Under the pieces are notes generated by a model. That model searched no databases, was not told where the DNA came from, and saw nothing but the letters and a program-made list of their open reading frames with translations. Both the position numbers and the translations under genes were made by a program. This document shows, one piece after another, positions 18,571 through 28,156 of a DNA stretch of 64,000 bases. The stretch is from Streptomyces sp. RFCAC02 (GTDB taxonomy: Bacteria > Actinomycetota > Actinomycetes > Streptomycetales > Streptomycetaceae): assembly GCF_004193175.1 (NCBI RefSeq), contig NZ_SAUH01000001.1, positions 5,551,501-5,615,500 on the forward strand. The letters run 5' to 3'. Within the stretch, counting starts at the first letter, position 1. The number at the start of each line of letters is the position of its first letter.

Positions 18571-20735
18571 GCCGCACCCCGATCACCTGGACCGGCGGTG
18601 GCGTGACGCTCGTCGCCGGCGTCGGGGGCGACCGTCCGGCCGCCCTGCTGTCGCTGCGCCCCGCCGGTCCGGCGGCCTCCTCCGGTACGCCGGACGAGGC
18701 CGCGGCACCGCCTCTGGCCGAGCTCCAGGTGCTCGGCCACGGCCGGTTCCCCGGCAGCCACCGGTACGCCGACACCACCGTCGGCGCCCGGCTGCGGTAC
18801 ACCGGCCACACGGAGACCGGCGGGCCGGGCGAGGAGGGCGACCCCACCCTCCGGATCACCCAGCGGGACCCGGAGACGGGTCTTGAGGTCACCAGCGTCT
18901 TCACCTCGCTGGGTGCCGTGCCGGCCGTCCGGACCTGGACCGAGGTGCGCGGCACCCGGCCGGAGCCGCTGCGGCTCCAGGCCGTCACCTCGGCCTGCGT
19001 CGGCACGTTCCTCGCCGACTCGGGGGCGGCCATCGAGGGTCTCGACGTCGTCCACGGCGACAGCGACTGGGTCGCCGAGGGCCGCTGGCACCGCGTCCCG
19101 CTGCGGGACGCGGGGCTCGCCGAGATGGACCCCGAGGCCCATCACCACCCCTCGCGCGGCCGGTTCGCCGTCACCACGCGCAGCTCCTGGTCCACCGGGG
19201 AACGGCTGCCCGCCGGCGCGATCGTCGCCGCCGACGACACGTACGCGCTTGCGTGGCAGATCGAGCACAACGGCGCCTGGCACTACGAGATCGGCGAGCG
19301 GCGCTCCGGCGCCTACCTCGCCCTCCTCGGCCCGACCGACGCCGAGCACCAGTGGAGCGCCGAGGTCGACGCGGAGCGCGGTTTCACGACCGTCCCGGTC
19401 TCCCTCGCCGTCGTCCACGGCGGTGTGGACGCGGCGTTCGGCGCCCTCACCCGGCAGCGCCGTGCCCTGCGGGCCGGCCGCACCCGTACCGACCTGCCCG
19501 TCGTGTTCAACGACTACATGAACACGCTCATGGGCAGTCCCACGACGGAGAAGCTGCTGCCGCTGATCGACGCCGCCGCCGACGCGGGCGCCGAGTACTT
19601 CTGCGTCGACGCCGGCTGGTACGACGAGGACGGGCACTGGTGGGACAGCGTGGGGGAGTGGCTGCCGTCCACGACCCGCTTCCCCGGCGGCCTCGCCGAG
19701 GTCACCGACCGGATCCGCGCCCGCGGCATGGTCCCCGGCATCTGGCTTGAGCCCGAGGTCGTCGGCGTCAGGTCGCCGATCGCGCGGACCCTGCCCGACG
19801 AGGCGTTCTTCCAGCGCCACGGCGCCCGGGTCGTCGAGCACGGCCGCTACCACTTCGACCTGCGCCACCCGGCCGCCCGCGCCCACGTGGACGAGGTCGT
19901 GGACCGGCTGATCGCCGACTTCGGCATCGGCTTCTTCAAGTTCGACTACAACATCATGCCGGGACCCGGCACCGACCTCGGCGGCGCGGCACCGGGGGCG
20001 GGACTGCTCGACCACAACCGCGCCCACCTCGCCTGGCTCGACGGCGTGCTGACGCGGCACCCGGACCTGCTGATCGAGAACTGCGCCTCGGGCGCGATGC
20101 GCATGGACTACGCCCTGCTGTCGCGCCTCCACCTGCAGTCCACGTCCGACCAGCAGAACCCGCTGCTGTACCCGCCGATCGCCGCGGCCGCGCCCGCGTC
20201 GGTCCTGCCCGAGCAGGCCGGCAACTGGGCGTACACCCAGCCCGAGATGACGGTGGAGGAGTCGGCGTTCACGCTGGCCACCGGCATCATGGGGCGGCTG
20301 TACCTCTCCGGCTACCTGAACCGCATGACCCCGGCGCAGCTCGGTCTCGTGCGCGAGGCGGTGGACCTGCACAAGGAACTGCGCGGGGAGATCGCCGGGT
20401 CGCTGCCGTTCTGGCCCCTCGGGCTGACGGGCCGCGCGGGGCCGTGGGTCGCGCTCGGCCTGGCCGTGCCGGCTTCCGGCGGGGAGCCGGCGGACGGTCT
20501 CGGCGACGCGCTGCTGACGCTCTGGCGCCGCCCGGGCGCGGCGGACACGCTGGACGTACCGGTGCCGCTCCTCGCGGGAGCGGACGCCGAACCGGAGGTC
20601 GTCTTCCCGGGCCCCGGCGCCGGGGCCGCCGACTGGACGCTGTCCTGGCAGCCGGACCGCGGCGTCCTGCGTGTCACCGCTCCCGTCTCGGGACCGGCGG
20701 CGACGGCGCGGGTCGTCCGGCTGCGCCGCCGCTGA
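18567..20735 (+). CDS. alpha-galactosidase, GH36 (locus 1 operon)
   Basis: Cytoplasmic glycoside hydrolase of 722 residues without a signal peptide, expected to remove terminal alpha-galactosyl groups from imported oligosaccharides. The nucleophile is D460 in FFKFDYNI and the acid/base is D528 in STSDQQNP. CVDAGWYDEDGHWWDSVGEW and PGIWLEPEVVG are conserved barrel segments, and ENCASGAMRMDY is the GH36 CXSGxxR-like motif. Its first half is the beta-sandwich domain. It is the last gene of the importer operon, with ATGA overlap to the ATPase; this physical coupling is the best evidence that the transporter carries an alpha-galactoside. It ends convergently with a second GH36 gene. Confidence 0.88.
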   Translation: MSRTPITWTGGGVTLVAGVGGDRPAALLSLRPAGPAASSGTPDEAAAPPLAELQVLGHGRFPGSHRYADTTVGARLRYTGHTETGGPGEEGDPTLRITQRDPETGLEVTSVFTSLGAVPAVRTWTEVRGTRPEPLRLQAVTSACVGTFLADSGAAIEGLDVVHGDSDWVAEGRWHRVPLRDAGLAEMDPEAHHHPSRGRFAVTTRSSWSTGERLPAGAIVAADDTYALAWQIEHNGAWHYEIGERRSGAYLALLGPTDAEHQWSAEVDAERGFTTVPVSLAVVHGGVDAAFGALTRQRRALRAGRTRTDLPVVFNDYMNTLMGSPTTEKLLPLIDAAADAGAEYFCVDAGWYDEDGHWWDSVGEWLPSTTRFPGGLAEVTDRIRARGMVPGIWLEPEVVGVRSPIARTLPDEAFFQRHGARVVEHGRYHFDLRHPAARAHVDEVVDRLIADFGIGFFKFDYNIMPGPGTDLGGAAPGAGLLDHNRAHLAWLDGVLTRHPDLLIENCASGAMRMDYALLSRLHLQSTSDQQNPLLYPPIAAAAPASVLPEQAGNWAYTQPEMTVEESAFTLATGIMGRLYLSGYLNRMTPAQLGLVREAVDLHKELRGEIAGSLPFWPLGLTGRAGPWVALGLAVPASGGEPADGLGDALLTLWRRPGAADTLDVPVPLLAGADAEPEVVFPGPGAGAADWTLSWQPDRGVLRVTAPVSGPAATARVVRLRRR

Positions 20736-20738
20736 CGG

Positions 20739-20770
20739 GGCCGGCCTGCGGCGCGTGCCGCCGGCCGGCC
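20739..20770. terminator. bidirectional terminator between GH36 genes
   Basis: A 14-bp stem with one mismatch (20739-20752 with 20757-20770) and a 4-base GCGT loop sits between two convergent genes. GC-rich hairpins without a U-tract are usual terminators in this kind of genome. Confidence 0.55.
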
Positions 20771-20775
20771 GTGCG

Positions 20776-22992
20776 CTAGTGCCGCGTCGCGCGCAGGAGG
20801 ATCAGGCGCTCGGGGAAGAGCACCGGCGCCTGCAGTCCCGCCGCCTCCAGGGCGCGGCCCGGCAGGTGGACCCCCTCGGGGGTCCACCAGGGCAGGGGGA
20901 CGCCCCACCGGTGGGCGTTCCCGTCGGGCACGTCGCCCGGCGGGAGGGGACGCACGTGGTACACGGCCTCCGGGTCGAGTCCGGGCAGCCGCAAGGGTCC
21001 CGGCGGGTACATCTCGGAGGTGCCGTGCGCGACGACCGCGTACACCGCGTCCGAGAGGTCGTCGGCGACGACCCCGTGCACCTCGTACGCCGGGTCCGCG
21101 TGGTCGGCGTGAACGGAGGTGCCGGTGTGCAGCAGGCCCCGCAGGTCCTTGTAGAGCGTGACCCACTCCCGCAGCCGCGCCACGTCGGCGGGGTCGGCGG
21201 AGGTGAGGTCCCACTCGATCCCGAAGTGGCCGAACAGCGCGGTGCCGGCCCGGAAGTCGAGGGTGTGCCTGCGGTCGGTCGTGTGGGCCGTGCCGGCTCC
21301 CACGTGGGTGCCCATCAGCTCCAGGGGGATCAGCGTGTTGGTCCAGCGCTGGATGCGCTGCCGCTCCAGGGCGTCGATGCAGTCGGAGACCCAGACGCGG
21401 TCGGTGCGCTCCAGGACCTCCAGGTCCACGCGGCCGCCGCCGCTGGAGCAGGACTCGATCTCGACGCCGGGGTGGTGGCGGCGGAGTTCGTCCAGCAGGC
21501 GGTAGAGCGCGCGGGTCTGGCCGTGCACACCGGCGCGGCCGGTCGGCCGGTGCCCGGCCTCGACGAGGTCGCGGTTGTGGTCCCACTTGAGGTAGGAGAT
21601 CGGATACGTGGTCAGGAGGTCGTCGAGGCGCTCCAGGATGTACGCGAACGCCTCAGGGCGCGCCAGGTCGAGGACCTGCTGCGACCGGGCGGGGCGCGGC
21701 AGCCTGGCGCCGTCGGCGTGCGGTGCCATGATCCAGTCGGGGTGGGCGCGGGCCAGCTCGGAGTCCTCGTTGATCATCTCCGGTTCGACCCACAGCCCGA
21801 ACTGCATCCCGAGGCCGGTCACATGGTCGGTCAGCGGGCCGAGGCCGCGCGGCCACACCTCGTCGGACACGTACCAGTCGCCCAGCGCGCGGCGGTCGTC
21901 GCGCCGTCCGCCGAACCAGCCGTCGTCCAGCACGAAGCGCTCGGCGCCCACGGCGGCTGCGGCGTCCGCGAGTTCGGTGAGGCGGGTGAGGTCGTGGTCG
22001 AAGTAGACGGCCTCCCAGGTGTTGACGACGACCGGGCGCGGTGTGGACGGGTGCCCGGGGCGGGAGCGGAGGTGGCGGTGGAAGCGGGCGGATATCCCGT
22101 CGACGCCGGTGCCGTACGCCCCGTACTGCCAGGGCGTGGTGTAGGCGGCGCCGGGGTCGAGGACGACCTCGCCGGACAGCAGCAGCTCGCCGGAGCCGAG
22201 GAGGGACACCGAGTGGTACGTGCGCTCGGCGAACGTCCGGTGGTTCCCCGACCAGGCGGTGTGGACGCCCCAGACCTCGCCGGTGCGGTTGCCGAAGCCG
22301 GGGGTGCCGGCCAGCAGGAGGTACGCGGCGTCGTAGCCGGTGCGGCCCGTGCGGTTCTCGCGGACCCGCAGGCCCTGGGTGAACGCGGTGCGCTGCGGCT
22401 GGCGTTCGCGCAGGTGGTGGCCGGTGAAGTCGAGGAGTTCGGTGGCCGCGGGGGGCACCGGCAGGGCGAGGTTCAGCGCGTCCACGGCGAACGGCGTGGT
22501 GCCCTCGTTGGTGAGGGTGGCGCGCTGGCGCACGAGGCCGGCCGGCGTCAGTTCGACGGTCAGGTCGAGCGCGAGGGCGGCGGCCGGGTCGGTGGCGCGG
22601 ACCGTGACGGTGCCCGGGCCGCCGGCCGGCGGGGGGAGCGCGCCGGTGTCGGTCCGCTCGACGCGGAAGGCCGTGGAGAACGCCGTGCCACCGCGGTTGC
22701 CGGCCAGGCCGGGGGTGCCGAGCCAGCCCGCGGACTGCTCGGGCAGCACGGCGACCTCGACCGGTCCGTCCACGGAGAAGCCGATCGGCTGCGGGCGCGC
22801 GGCCAGGCGCAGCGCGTCGAGCCCGGCCGGGTCCAGCGGGCCGACGTCCGATCCCCAGTGGACGACGCGGGGGAGCGAGCCGCCCGACAGGTCGAGGACC
22901 AGGCTCACGCCGGCCGCGCGCAGGTGGACCGTCTCCGGCGCCGAAACCTCGGCGGGAGCGGTGGAGTTGGAGGGGGAGGAAGGGGGTGCCAC
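20776..22992 (-). CDS. alpha-galactosidase, GH36 (second, divergent to beta-mannosidase)
   Basis: Second GH36 enzyme, 738 residues and of the longer RafA/MelA-like form. The nucleophile is D471 in SYLKWDHNRD and the acid/base D537 in VWVSDCIDALERQ. NTWEAVYFDHD, LDDGWFGGRRDD and GLWVEPEMI are the classic GH36 segments; GTHVGAGTAHTT is also family-specific. It shares little with the first GH36 gene beyond the catalytic barrel, so this is not a recent duplication, and the two may differ in substrate length. The start is a GTG at 22990-22992 with AAGGA further upstream than usual. It is transcribed divergently from the beta-mannosidase across 115 bp, which allows shared control. Confidence 0.9.
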   Translation of the reverse strand: MAPPSSPSNSTAPAEVSAPETVHLRAAGVSLVLDLSGGSLPRVVHWGSDVGPLDPAGLDALRLAARPQPIGFSVDGPVEVAVLPEQSAGWLGTPGLAGNRGGTAFSTAFRVERTDTGALPPPAGGPGTVTVRATDPAAALALDLTVELTPAGLVRQRATLTNEGTTPFAVDALNLALPVPPAATELLDFTGHHLRERQPQRTAFTQGLRVRENRTGRTGYDAAYLLLAGTPGFGNRTGEVWGVHTAWSGNHRTFAERTYHSVSLLGSGELLLSGEVVLDPGAAYTTPWQYGAYGTGVDGISARFHRHLRSRPGHPSTPRPVVVNTWEAVYFDHDLTRLTELADAAAAVGAERFVLDDGWFGGRRDDRRALGDWYVSDEVWPRGLGPLTDHVTGLGMQFGLWVEPEMINEDSELARAHPDWIMAPHADGARLPRPARSQQVLDLARPEAFAYILERLDDLLTTYPISYLKWDHNRDLVEAGHRPTGRAGVHGQTRALYRLLDELRRHHPGVEIESCSSGGGRVDLEVLERTDRVWVSDCIDALERQRIQRWTNTLIPLELMGTHVGAGTAHTTDRRHTLDFRAGTALFGHFGIEWDLTSADPADVARLREWVTLYKDLRGLLHTGTSVHADHADPAYEVHGVVADDLSDAVYAVVAHGTSEMYPPGPLRLPGLDPEAVYHVRPLPPGDVPDGNAHRWGVPLPWWTPEGVHLPGRALEAAGLQAPVLFPERLILLRATRH

Positions 22993-23033
22993 GGTGGCCG
23001 ATGTCCTTAGCTGATCGATGGTGCACGACTCTG

Positions 23034-23062
23034 TTGACTTACTTTATTTGGTTGCATAAGAA
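23034..23062 (+). promoter_or_regulatory. candidate promoter of beta-mannosidase with shared operator word
   Basis: TTGACT (23034-23039) and TAAGAA (23057-23062) are 17 bp apart. The spacer contains the AT-rich word CTTACTTTATTTG (23038-23050) that also occurs upstream of the ROK gene, and TG and AAG follow at the same offsets. A regulator bound here would block this promoter and could also affect the divergent GH36 gene. Confidence 0.55.
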
Positions 23063-23107
23063 TCTCTACCCGGTTCGAGGCAGAGAAATTTTTGGGAGTG
23101 TTCAACG

Positions 23108-25591
23108 ATGATCCGCCACGCCCTGCATGACGGTTGGCGCCTCACGGCGGTCGCCGGCCCCGTCCCCGACTCCGTCGCGGGCCGCACCCTGCCGGCCCAG
23201 GTCCCGGGCAGTGCCCACCTCGACCTGCTCGCCGCCGGGCTCATTCAGAACCCCTTCCTCGACCGGGTCGAGGAGGACCTGGTGTGGGCGCACCGCACCG
23301 ACTGGCGGTACGTCACCTCCGTCGAGGCCGCGGCCCCCGGCCCCGACGAGCGCGTCGACCTCGTCTTCGACGGCCTCGACACCATCGCCACGGTCGAGTT
23401 CGCCGGCCGTGTCGTCGGCAGCACCGCCAACATGCACCGGTCCTACCGGTTCGACGTCCGCGAACTCCTCGACGGCACCCCGGCCGAGCTGGCCGTCACC
23501 TTCCGCTCCGCCCTCGCCTACGCGGAGGAGCAGCAGGAACGCCTCGGCTCCCGCCCCCGCGCGTACGACCACCCGTTCAACATGGTCCGCAAGATGGCGT
23601 GCAGCTTCGGCTGGGACTGGGGTCCCGACCTCCAGACCGCCGGCATCTGGAAGCCCGTCCGCCTGGAGCGCTGGCGCACGGCGCGCCTCGCCGAGGTCCG
23701 CCCGCTCGTGACCGTCGGCGCCGACGGCACCGGCCGCGCCGAGGTCCACGTCCGCGTCGAGCGCTCGGGCCTCGCGGAGGCCGGCGCGCTGACGCTCACC
23801 GCCGCGATCGGCGAGCACCGCGCCGAGGTCACCGTCCCCGCCGGCGCGGACAGCGCGAAGGCGACCGTCGAGGTCCCCGACGCCCGGCTGTGGTGGCCCG
23901 TCGGCTACGGCGAGCAGCCGCTGTACGACCTGGAGGTGGCGCTCACCGACGCCGATGGCACCCGCCTCGACGGGGCCGAGCGCCGCGTCGGCTTCCGCAC
24001 CGTCACCGTGGACACGACCCCGGACGCCACCGGCACCCCGTTCACCTTCGTCGTGAACGGCACGCCCGTCTTCATCAAGGGCGCCAACTGGATCCCCGAC
24101 GACCACTTCCTCACCCGGATCACGCGCGAGCGCCTGGAGCGGCGCGTGGACCAGGCCGTCGACGCCCACATGAACATGCTGCGCGTCTGGGGCGGCGGCA
24201 TCTACGAGACCGAGGACTTCTACGACGTCTGCGACGAGCGCGGCATCCTCGTCTGGCAGGACTTCCTCCTCGCGTGCGCCGCCTACCCGGAGGAGGACCC
24301 GCTGTGGAGCGAGTTCGAGGCCGAGGCCCGGGAGAACGTCGCCCGCCTCACCTCGCACGCCTCCCTCGCCCTGTGGAACGGCGGCAACGAGAACCTCTGG
24401 GGCTGGATGGACTGGAACTGGCAGGAGCCCCTCGCCGGCCGCACCTGGGGGCGGCGCTACTACACCGAGCTGTTCCCCTCCATCGTCGCCGAACTCGACC
24501 CGACGCGCGCCTACTCGGACGGCAGCCCGTACAGCCCGCGCTTCGCGCCCGAGGAGATCCACCCGAACGAGCAGGACCACGGCACCCGCCACGAGTGGGA
24601 GGTGTGGAACCGCGTCGACTACACCGAGTACCGCTCCCACATCCCGCGGTTCTGCTCCGAGTTCGGCTTCCAGGGGCCCGCCACGTGGACGACCCTCACC
24701 GACTGGGTCCACGACGAGCCGATGACCCCGACCTCCCCCGGCTTCCTGCTGCACCAGAAGGCGGAGGACGGCAACGGCAAGCTCGACCGCGGCATGGCGC
24801 CGCACCTGCCCGCGACCCACACGTTCGCCGACTGGCACTGGGCCACCCAGCTCAACCAGGCCCGCGCCGTGGCGTTCGGCATCGAGCACTTCAGGTCCTG
24901 GTGGCCGCGCACCGCCGGCTCCCTCGTCTGGCAGCTCAACGACTGCTGGTCGGTGACCTCCTGGGCCGCCGTGGACGGCGACGAGCGGAAGAAGCCGCTG
25001 TGGTACGGCCTGCGCCACGCGTACGCCCCCCGGCTGCTGACCGTCCAGCCGCGCGACGAGCGCCCCACCCTGATCGCGGTGAACGACACCGCCGAGCCGT
25101 GGCGGGGTGAAATCGCCCTGTCCCGCGTGACGTTCGACGGCGAGGTGCGCGAGAGCGCTACCATCTCCCTGGACGTGGCGGCCCGTTCGACAGCCGAGTT
25201 CGAGCTCGCCGACGCCCTCGTCAAGCCGGCCGACGCGACCCGGGAGGTGCTGGTGGCCACCGCCGACGCCGTGCGCACCGTCCACCTGTTCGCGGAGGAC
25301 CGCGACCTCGCCTACGACCCGGCCGCGCTGACGGCCGACGCGCAGGCCGTCCCCGGCGGCTACCGGATCGACGTCACCGCCGGTTCGTTCGCCCGCGACG
25401 TGGCGATCCTCGCCGACCGGGTCGCGCCGGACGCCGAGGCCGACGACATGCTGATCACCCTGCTGCCCGGGGAGACGCACTCCTTCACCGTGAGGACCGC
25501 GGCCGACGTCGACCCGGCGGCGTTCACCGGTCCGCTGGTGCTGCGCAGCGTCAACTCCCTGGCGGCCCCGGCGGTGGAAGTCCAGGGGTGA
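23108..25591 (+). CDS. beta-mannosidase, GH2
   Basis: Cytoplasmic glycoside hydrolase of 827 residues. The N-terminal jelly-roll domain (LHDGWRLTAV, LPAQVPGSAHLDLLAAGLI) and the Ig-like domain lead into a TIM barrel. The acid/base is E428 in WNGGNENLWGW and the nucleophile E518 in FCSEFGFQG, a spacing of 90 residues as in characterised GH2 mannosidases. NGTPVFIKGANWIPDDHF and RVWGGGIYETEDFYD are typical of mannosidases rather than beta-galactosidases. GGGAG (23094-23098) lies before the ATG. It would act on beta-1,4-manno-oligosaccharides after galactosyl groups are removed. The next gene begins within its stop codon (GTGA). Confidence 0.9.
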   Translation: MIRHALHDGWRLTAVAGPVPDSVAGRTLPAQVPGSAHLDLLAAGLIQNPFLDRVEEDLVWAHRTDWRYVTSVEAAAPGPDERVDLVFDGLDTIATVEFAGRVVGSTANMHRSYRFDVRELLDGTPAELAVTFRSALAYAEEQQERLGSRPRAYDHPFNMVRKMACSFGWDWGPDLQTAGIWKPVRLERWRTARLAEVRPLVTVGADGTGRAEVHVRVERSGLAEAGALTLTAAIGEHRAEVTVPAGADSAKATVEVPDARLWWPVGYGEQPLYDLEVALTDADGTRLDGAERRVGFRTVTVDTTPDATGTPFTFVVNGTPVFIKGANWIPDDHFLTRITRERLERRVDQAVDAHMNMLRVWGGGIYETEDFYDVCDERGILVWQDFLLACAAYPEEDPLWSEFEAEARENVARLTSHASLALWNGGNENLWGWMDWNWQEPLAGRTWGRRYYTELFPSIVAELDPTRAYSDGSPYSPRFAPEEIHPNEQDHGTRHEWEVWNRVDYTEYRSHIPRFCSEFGFQGPATWTTLTDWVHDEPMTPTSPGFLLHQKAEDGNGKLDRGMAPHLPATHTFADWHWATQLNQARAVAFGIEHFRSWWPRTAGSLVWQLNDCWSVTSWAAVDGDERKKPLWYGLRHAYAPRLLTVQPRDERPTLIAVNDTAEPWRGEIALSRVTFDGEVRESATISLDVAARSTAEFELADALVKPADATREVLVATADAVRTVHLFAEDRDLAYDPAALTADAQAVPGGYRIDVTAGSFARDVAILADRVAPDAEADDMLITLLPGETHSFTVRTAADVDPAAFTGPLVLRSVNSLAAPAVEVQG

Positions 25592-26442
25592 GTGGGTCGG
25601 GTGCCGTCGGCCTCGTCCTCGCCCGGCCGGCGCGGCTGCTGGGCGTGGAGCCGTTCTTCATGGAGTTCATCGCCGGGATAGAGGAGACGCTCGCCGCGCG
25701 CGGGATGTCCGTCCTGCTCCATGTGGTGCCCTCCCACGACGCGGAGATCACCGCGTACGAGAGGTGGGCCAGACGTGGCCTCGTCGACGCCGTCGTCGTG
25801 GTCAACCTGGCCGCCGAGGACCGCAGGCCCGGTGTCCTGCGGAGCCTCGGCCTCAAATCCCTGGTCGTCGGCACCTGGGCGGCGGATCCGGACACCCCGG
25901 CCGTCCCCAGCGACGACGTCGGCCCGGTGCGGGAGGCGTTCGGGCACCTCGTGGAGCTGGGGCACCGGCACATCGCCCGCGTCACCGGTCCCGGCGACCT
26001 GCTCCACACCCGGGCGCGGACCCGCGCCATGGTGGCGTGCTGCCGTGAGGCGGGCATCGAGCCGGTGATGCTGGAGGGCGACTACACCGCCGAGTCGGGT
26101 GCCGAGCTGACGGCCCAGCTCCTGCGCCGCGCGGTCCGGCCGACCGCCATCACGTACGACAACGACGTGATGGCGGTCGCGGGGCTCGGCGTGGCCAAGG
26201 AGCTGGGGGTGGCGGTGCCGCGCGACCTGTCGCTCGTCGCGTGGGACGACTCGGCCATGTGCCAGCTCGCCACGCCCGCGCTGTCGGTGATGCGCGGGGA
26301 CATCCACCAGTTCGGCGTGACCGTGGCCGAGTCGGTGCTCGAACTCGTCGACGACCTGCCGGTCACGTCGCGGTGGTCGCCGGCCGTACGGTTCCTGCCG
26401 CGCGGGTCGACCGCCCCGGCGCCGGTCGCCCGGGCGACCTGA
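25588..26442 (+). CDS. LacI-type sugar-sensor domain protein lacking the HTH
   Basis: Protein of 284 residues that matches the periplasmic-binding-like effector domain of LacI repressors: PFFMEFIAGIEETLAARGMSVLL, GLVDAVVVV, HLVELGHRHIARVTGPG and the C-terminal DLSLVAWDDSAMCQLATPALSVMR. The helix-turn-helix and hinge (about 55 residues) expected before GAVGLVLARP are absent. The GTG start overlaps the mannosidase stop, and upstream in this frame there is only mannosidase coding sequence with an intervening stop. It is therefore translationally coupled to the beta-mannosidase and cannot bind DNA in the normal LacI way. It could be a decayed regulator, a cytoplasmic sugar-binding protein, or a partner or inhibitor of a full-length LacI protein. 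Stop is followed at once by a terminator. Confidence 0.75.
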   Translation: MSGSGAVGLVLARPARLLGVEPFFMEFIAGIEETLAARGMSVLLHVVPSHDAEITAYERWARRGLVDAVVVVNLAAEDRRPGVLRSLGLKSLVVGTWAADPDTPAVPSDDVGPVREAFGHLVELGHRHIARVTGPGDLLHTRARTRAMVACCREAGIEPVMLEGDYTAESGAELTAQLLRRAVRPTAITYDNDVMAVAGLGVAKELGVAVPRDLSLVAWDDSAMCQLATPALSVMRGDIHQFGVTVAESVLELVDDLPVTSRWSPAVRFLPRGSTAPAPVARAT

Positions 26443-26445
26443 GAG

Positions 26446-26474
26446 GGAGGCCCCCGGCCGTGCCGGGGGCCTCC
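26446..26474. terminator. bidirectional terminator
   Basis: Perfect 13-bp stem GGAGGCCCCCGGC (26446-26458) with its complement at 26462-26474 and a CGT loop, placed between the convergent LacI-like and MFS genes. Confidence 0.8.
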
Positions 26475-26493
26475 GTCCGTCCCCGCGCGGGAG

Positions 26494-27909
26494 CTACGGC
26501 GACTCCGCGATGGGCCTGCCCGCGTCCCGGGGGAGGCGCTCCGTCGCCCGTTCGGCGGTGGCGCGCGCCCAGCGTCCGGTGGTGAGCGCGCCGATGGCGA
26601 GCACCAGCACGCCGCAGCAGGCGATCACCCACCACCCGGCCGTCCGCGACCCGGTGCCGAGGACGGTGCCGACGACGGCCACGCCGAGCGCCGAGCCCAC
26701 CTGGCGGCCGGTGGAGGCGATGCCGGCGGCGACGCCCGACTGCGAACGCGGCATGCCCGTGACCGCCGTGTTCGTCAGCGGCGCGTTCACCAGCCCGAAG
26801 CCGATCCCGAAGAAGACATACGCGGTGAACAGCAGCGGGAGGGACGTGCCCGCGTCCACCCGGGTCAGCAGGAGGCCGCTGACGGTGATGGACGTCCCGG
26901 CGAGCAGCAGCGGCAGCCGGGGGCCGAGGTGCCCGACCAGGTAGCCGGACAGCGGTGAGCACACCAGGGTGACGGCCGCCATCGGCAGCAGGTGCAGGCC
27001 GGCCTCCAGCGCGCTCAGGTGCCGGGCGTTCTGCAGGTAGAGGGTGTTGAGGAAGAGGAAGCCGCCGAGCCCGGCGAACGCCGCGATCGCGATGCCGAAC
27101 GCCCCGCTGAACGGCGCGCTGCGGAAGAACCGCAGCTCCAGCAGCGGCTGTTCCCTGCGCGGCTCGTACACCAGCAGAGCGATCAGGGCGCATGCCGAGA
27201 CCGCCACGGGGACCAGCAGCAGCGGCGACGTCCAGCCCTCCTCGCCGCCCTCGATGATGCCGAACGTCAGCCCGCCGAGGACGACGACCACGAGCACCTG
27301 GCCGACGGGGTCGAGGCGGCGGGGGTGCGGGGCGCGCGACTCGGGGACGAAGCGCAGCGTCAGGAACAGCGCGGCGAGACCGATCGGCACGTTGATCCAG
27401 AAGATCGCACGCCAGTCGAAGAGCTGGACGAGGGCGCCGCCCGCGACCGGCCCGAGCGCCATGGAGATGCCGACCACGCCGCCCCACACGCCGATCGCAC
27501 GGGCCAGCTCCTTCGGGTCGCGGAACGTGTTGGTGATGATCGACATGGCCACCGGGTTCAGCATCGACCCGCCCACCGCCTGGGCGGCGCGGAACGCCAC
27601 CAGCCACCCGAGCCCCGGCGCCAGCGCGCACAGCGCCGACCCCGCGACGAACAGCACGAGGCCGGTCCTGAAGACCCGCCGCCGTCCCAGCCGGTCGGCC
27701 ATCGAGCCGGACAGCATCAGGAACGACGCGATCACGACGGTGTACACGTCCACGGTCCACTGGAGGCCGGAGATGTCCGCGTGCATCTCGCGTTCGAGGG
27801 ACGGCAGGGCGACGTTGAGGGCGGTGTTGTCGAGGCTCACGATGAGGAGGCTCATGCAGCAGATGGCCAGGACGAGCACGCGGCGTCGCAGGGGCAGTTC
27901 GTCGGGCAT
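26494..27909 (-). CDS. MFS efflux transporter, DHA2 (EmrB/QacA) family
   Basis: Inner-membrane drug:H+ antiporter of 471 residues with about 14 predicted helices. Helix 1 carries SLDNTALNVALPSLE, the Asp-containing DHA2 motif; SMADRLGRRRVF is MFS motif A, and GGSMLNPVAMSIITNTF with ALGPVAGGALVQLFDWRAIFWINVPIG is motif C and the following loop. The ATG at 27907-27909 has GGAGGATCC upstream on its strand; the longer open frame further upstream is not needed. It is a single gene, convergent with the LacI-like gene and divergent from the TPR gene. No regulator or biosynthetic cluster sits next to it, so its drug or metabolite cannot be named. Confidence 0.87.
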   Translation of the reverse strand: MPDELPLRRRVLVLAICCMSLLIVSLDNTALNVALPSLEREMHADISGLQWTVDVYTVVIASFLMLSGSMADRLGRRRVFRTGLVLFVAGSALCALAPGLGWLVAFRAAQAVGGSMLNPVAMSIITNTFRDPKELARAIGVWGGVVGISMALGPVAGGALVQLFDWRAIFWINVPIGLAALFLTLRFVPESRAPHPRRLDPVGQVLVVVVLGGLTFGIIEGGEEGWTSPLLLVPVAVSACALIALLVYEPRREQPLLELRFFRSAPFSGAFGIAIAAFAGLGGFLFLNTLYLQNARHLSALEAGLHLLPMAAVTLVCSPLSGYLVGHLGPRLPLLLAGTSITVSGLLLTRVDAGTSLPLLFTAYVFFGIGFGLVNAPLTNTAVTGMPRSQSGVAAGIASTGRQVGSALGVAVVGTVLGTGSRTAGWWVIACCGVLVLAIGALTTGRWARATAERATERLPRDAGRPIAESP

Positions 27910-28156
27910 GGACAGGATCCTCCAGGGTGGTGCCGCCGTGCCGGGCCGCGGCGCGCAGTGACGCGGGCGCGGACTGGGTAGGCAGTACGGGTCAGGCGTG
28001 CCGGCCCGGCGCGCCCCGGCCGCGGGCCTCCGTGGCCGAAGCCGGGCGGGAAACGCCCTGGTGGCGGCCCCGCGGCGGGAATACGGCGGCGGTCGGCCGC
28101 GTTCTCCCGGGGCGTTCCGCAACGGTCCGCAGGCAGCGAGCGCGAGGAGTGAACCT

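Noticed and set aside
27910..28156. Possible stress-sigma promoter (GGGTAG-like word near 27977) upstream of the TPR gene
   Set aside because: No matching GTTT box at the required distance, so it was not annotated as a promoter.
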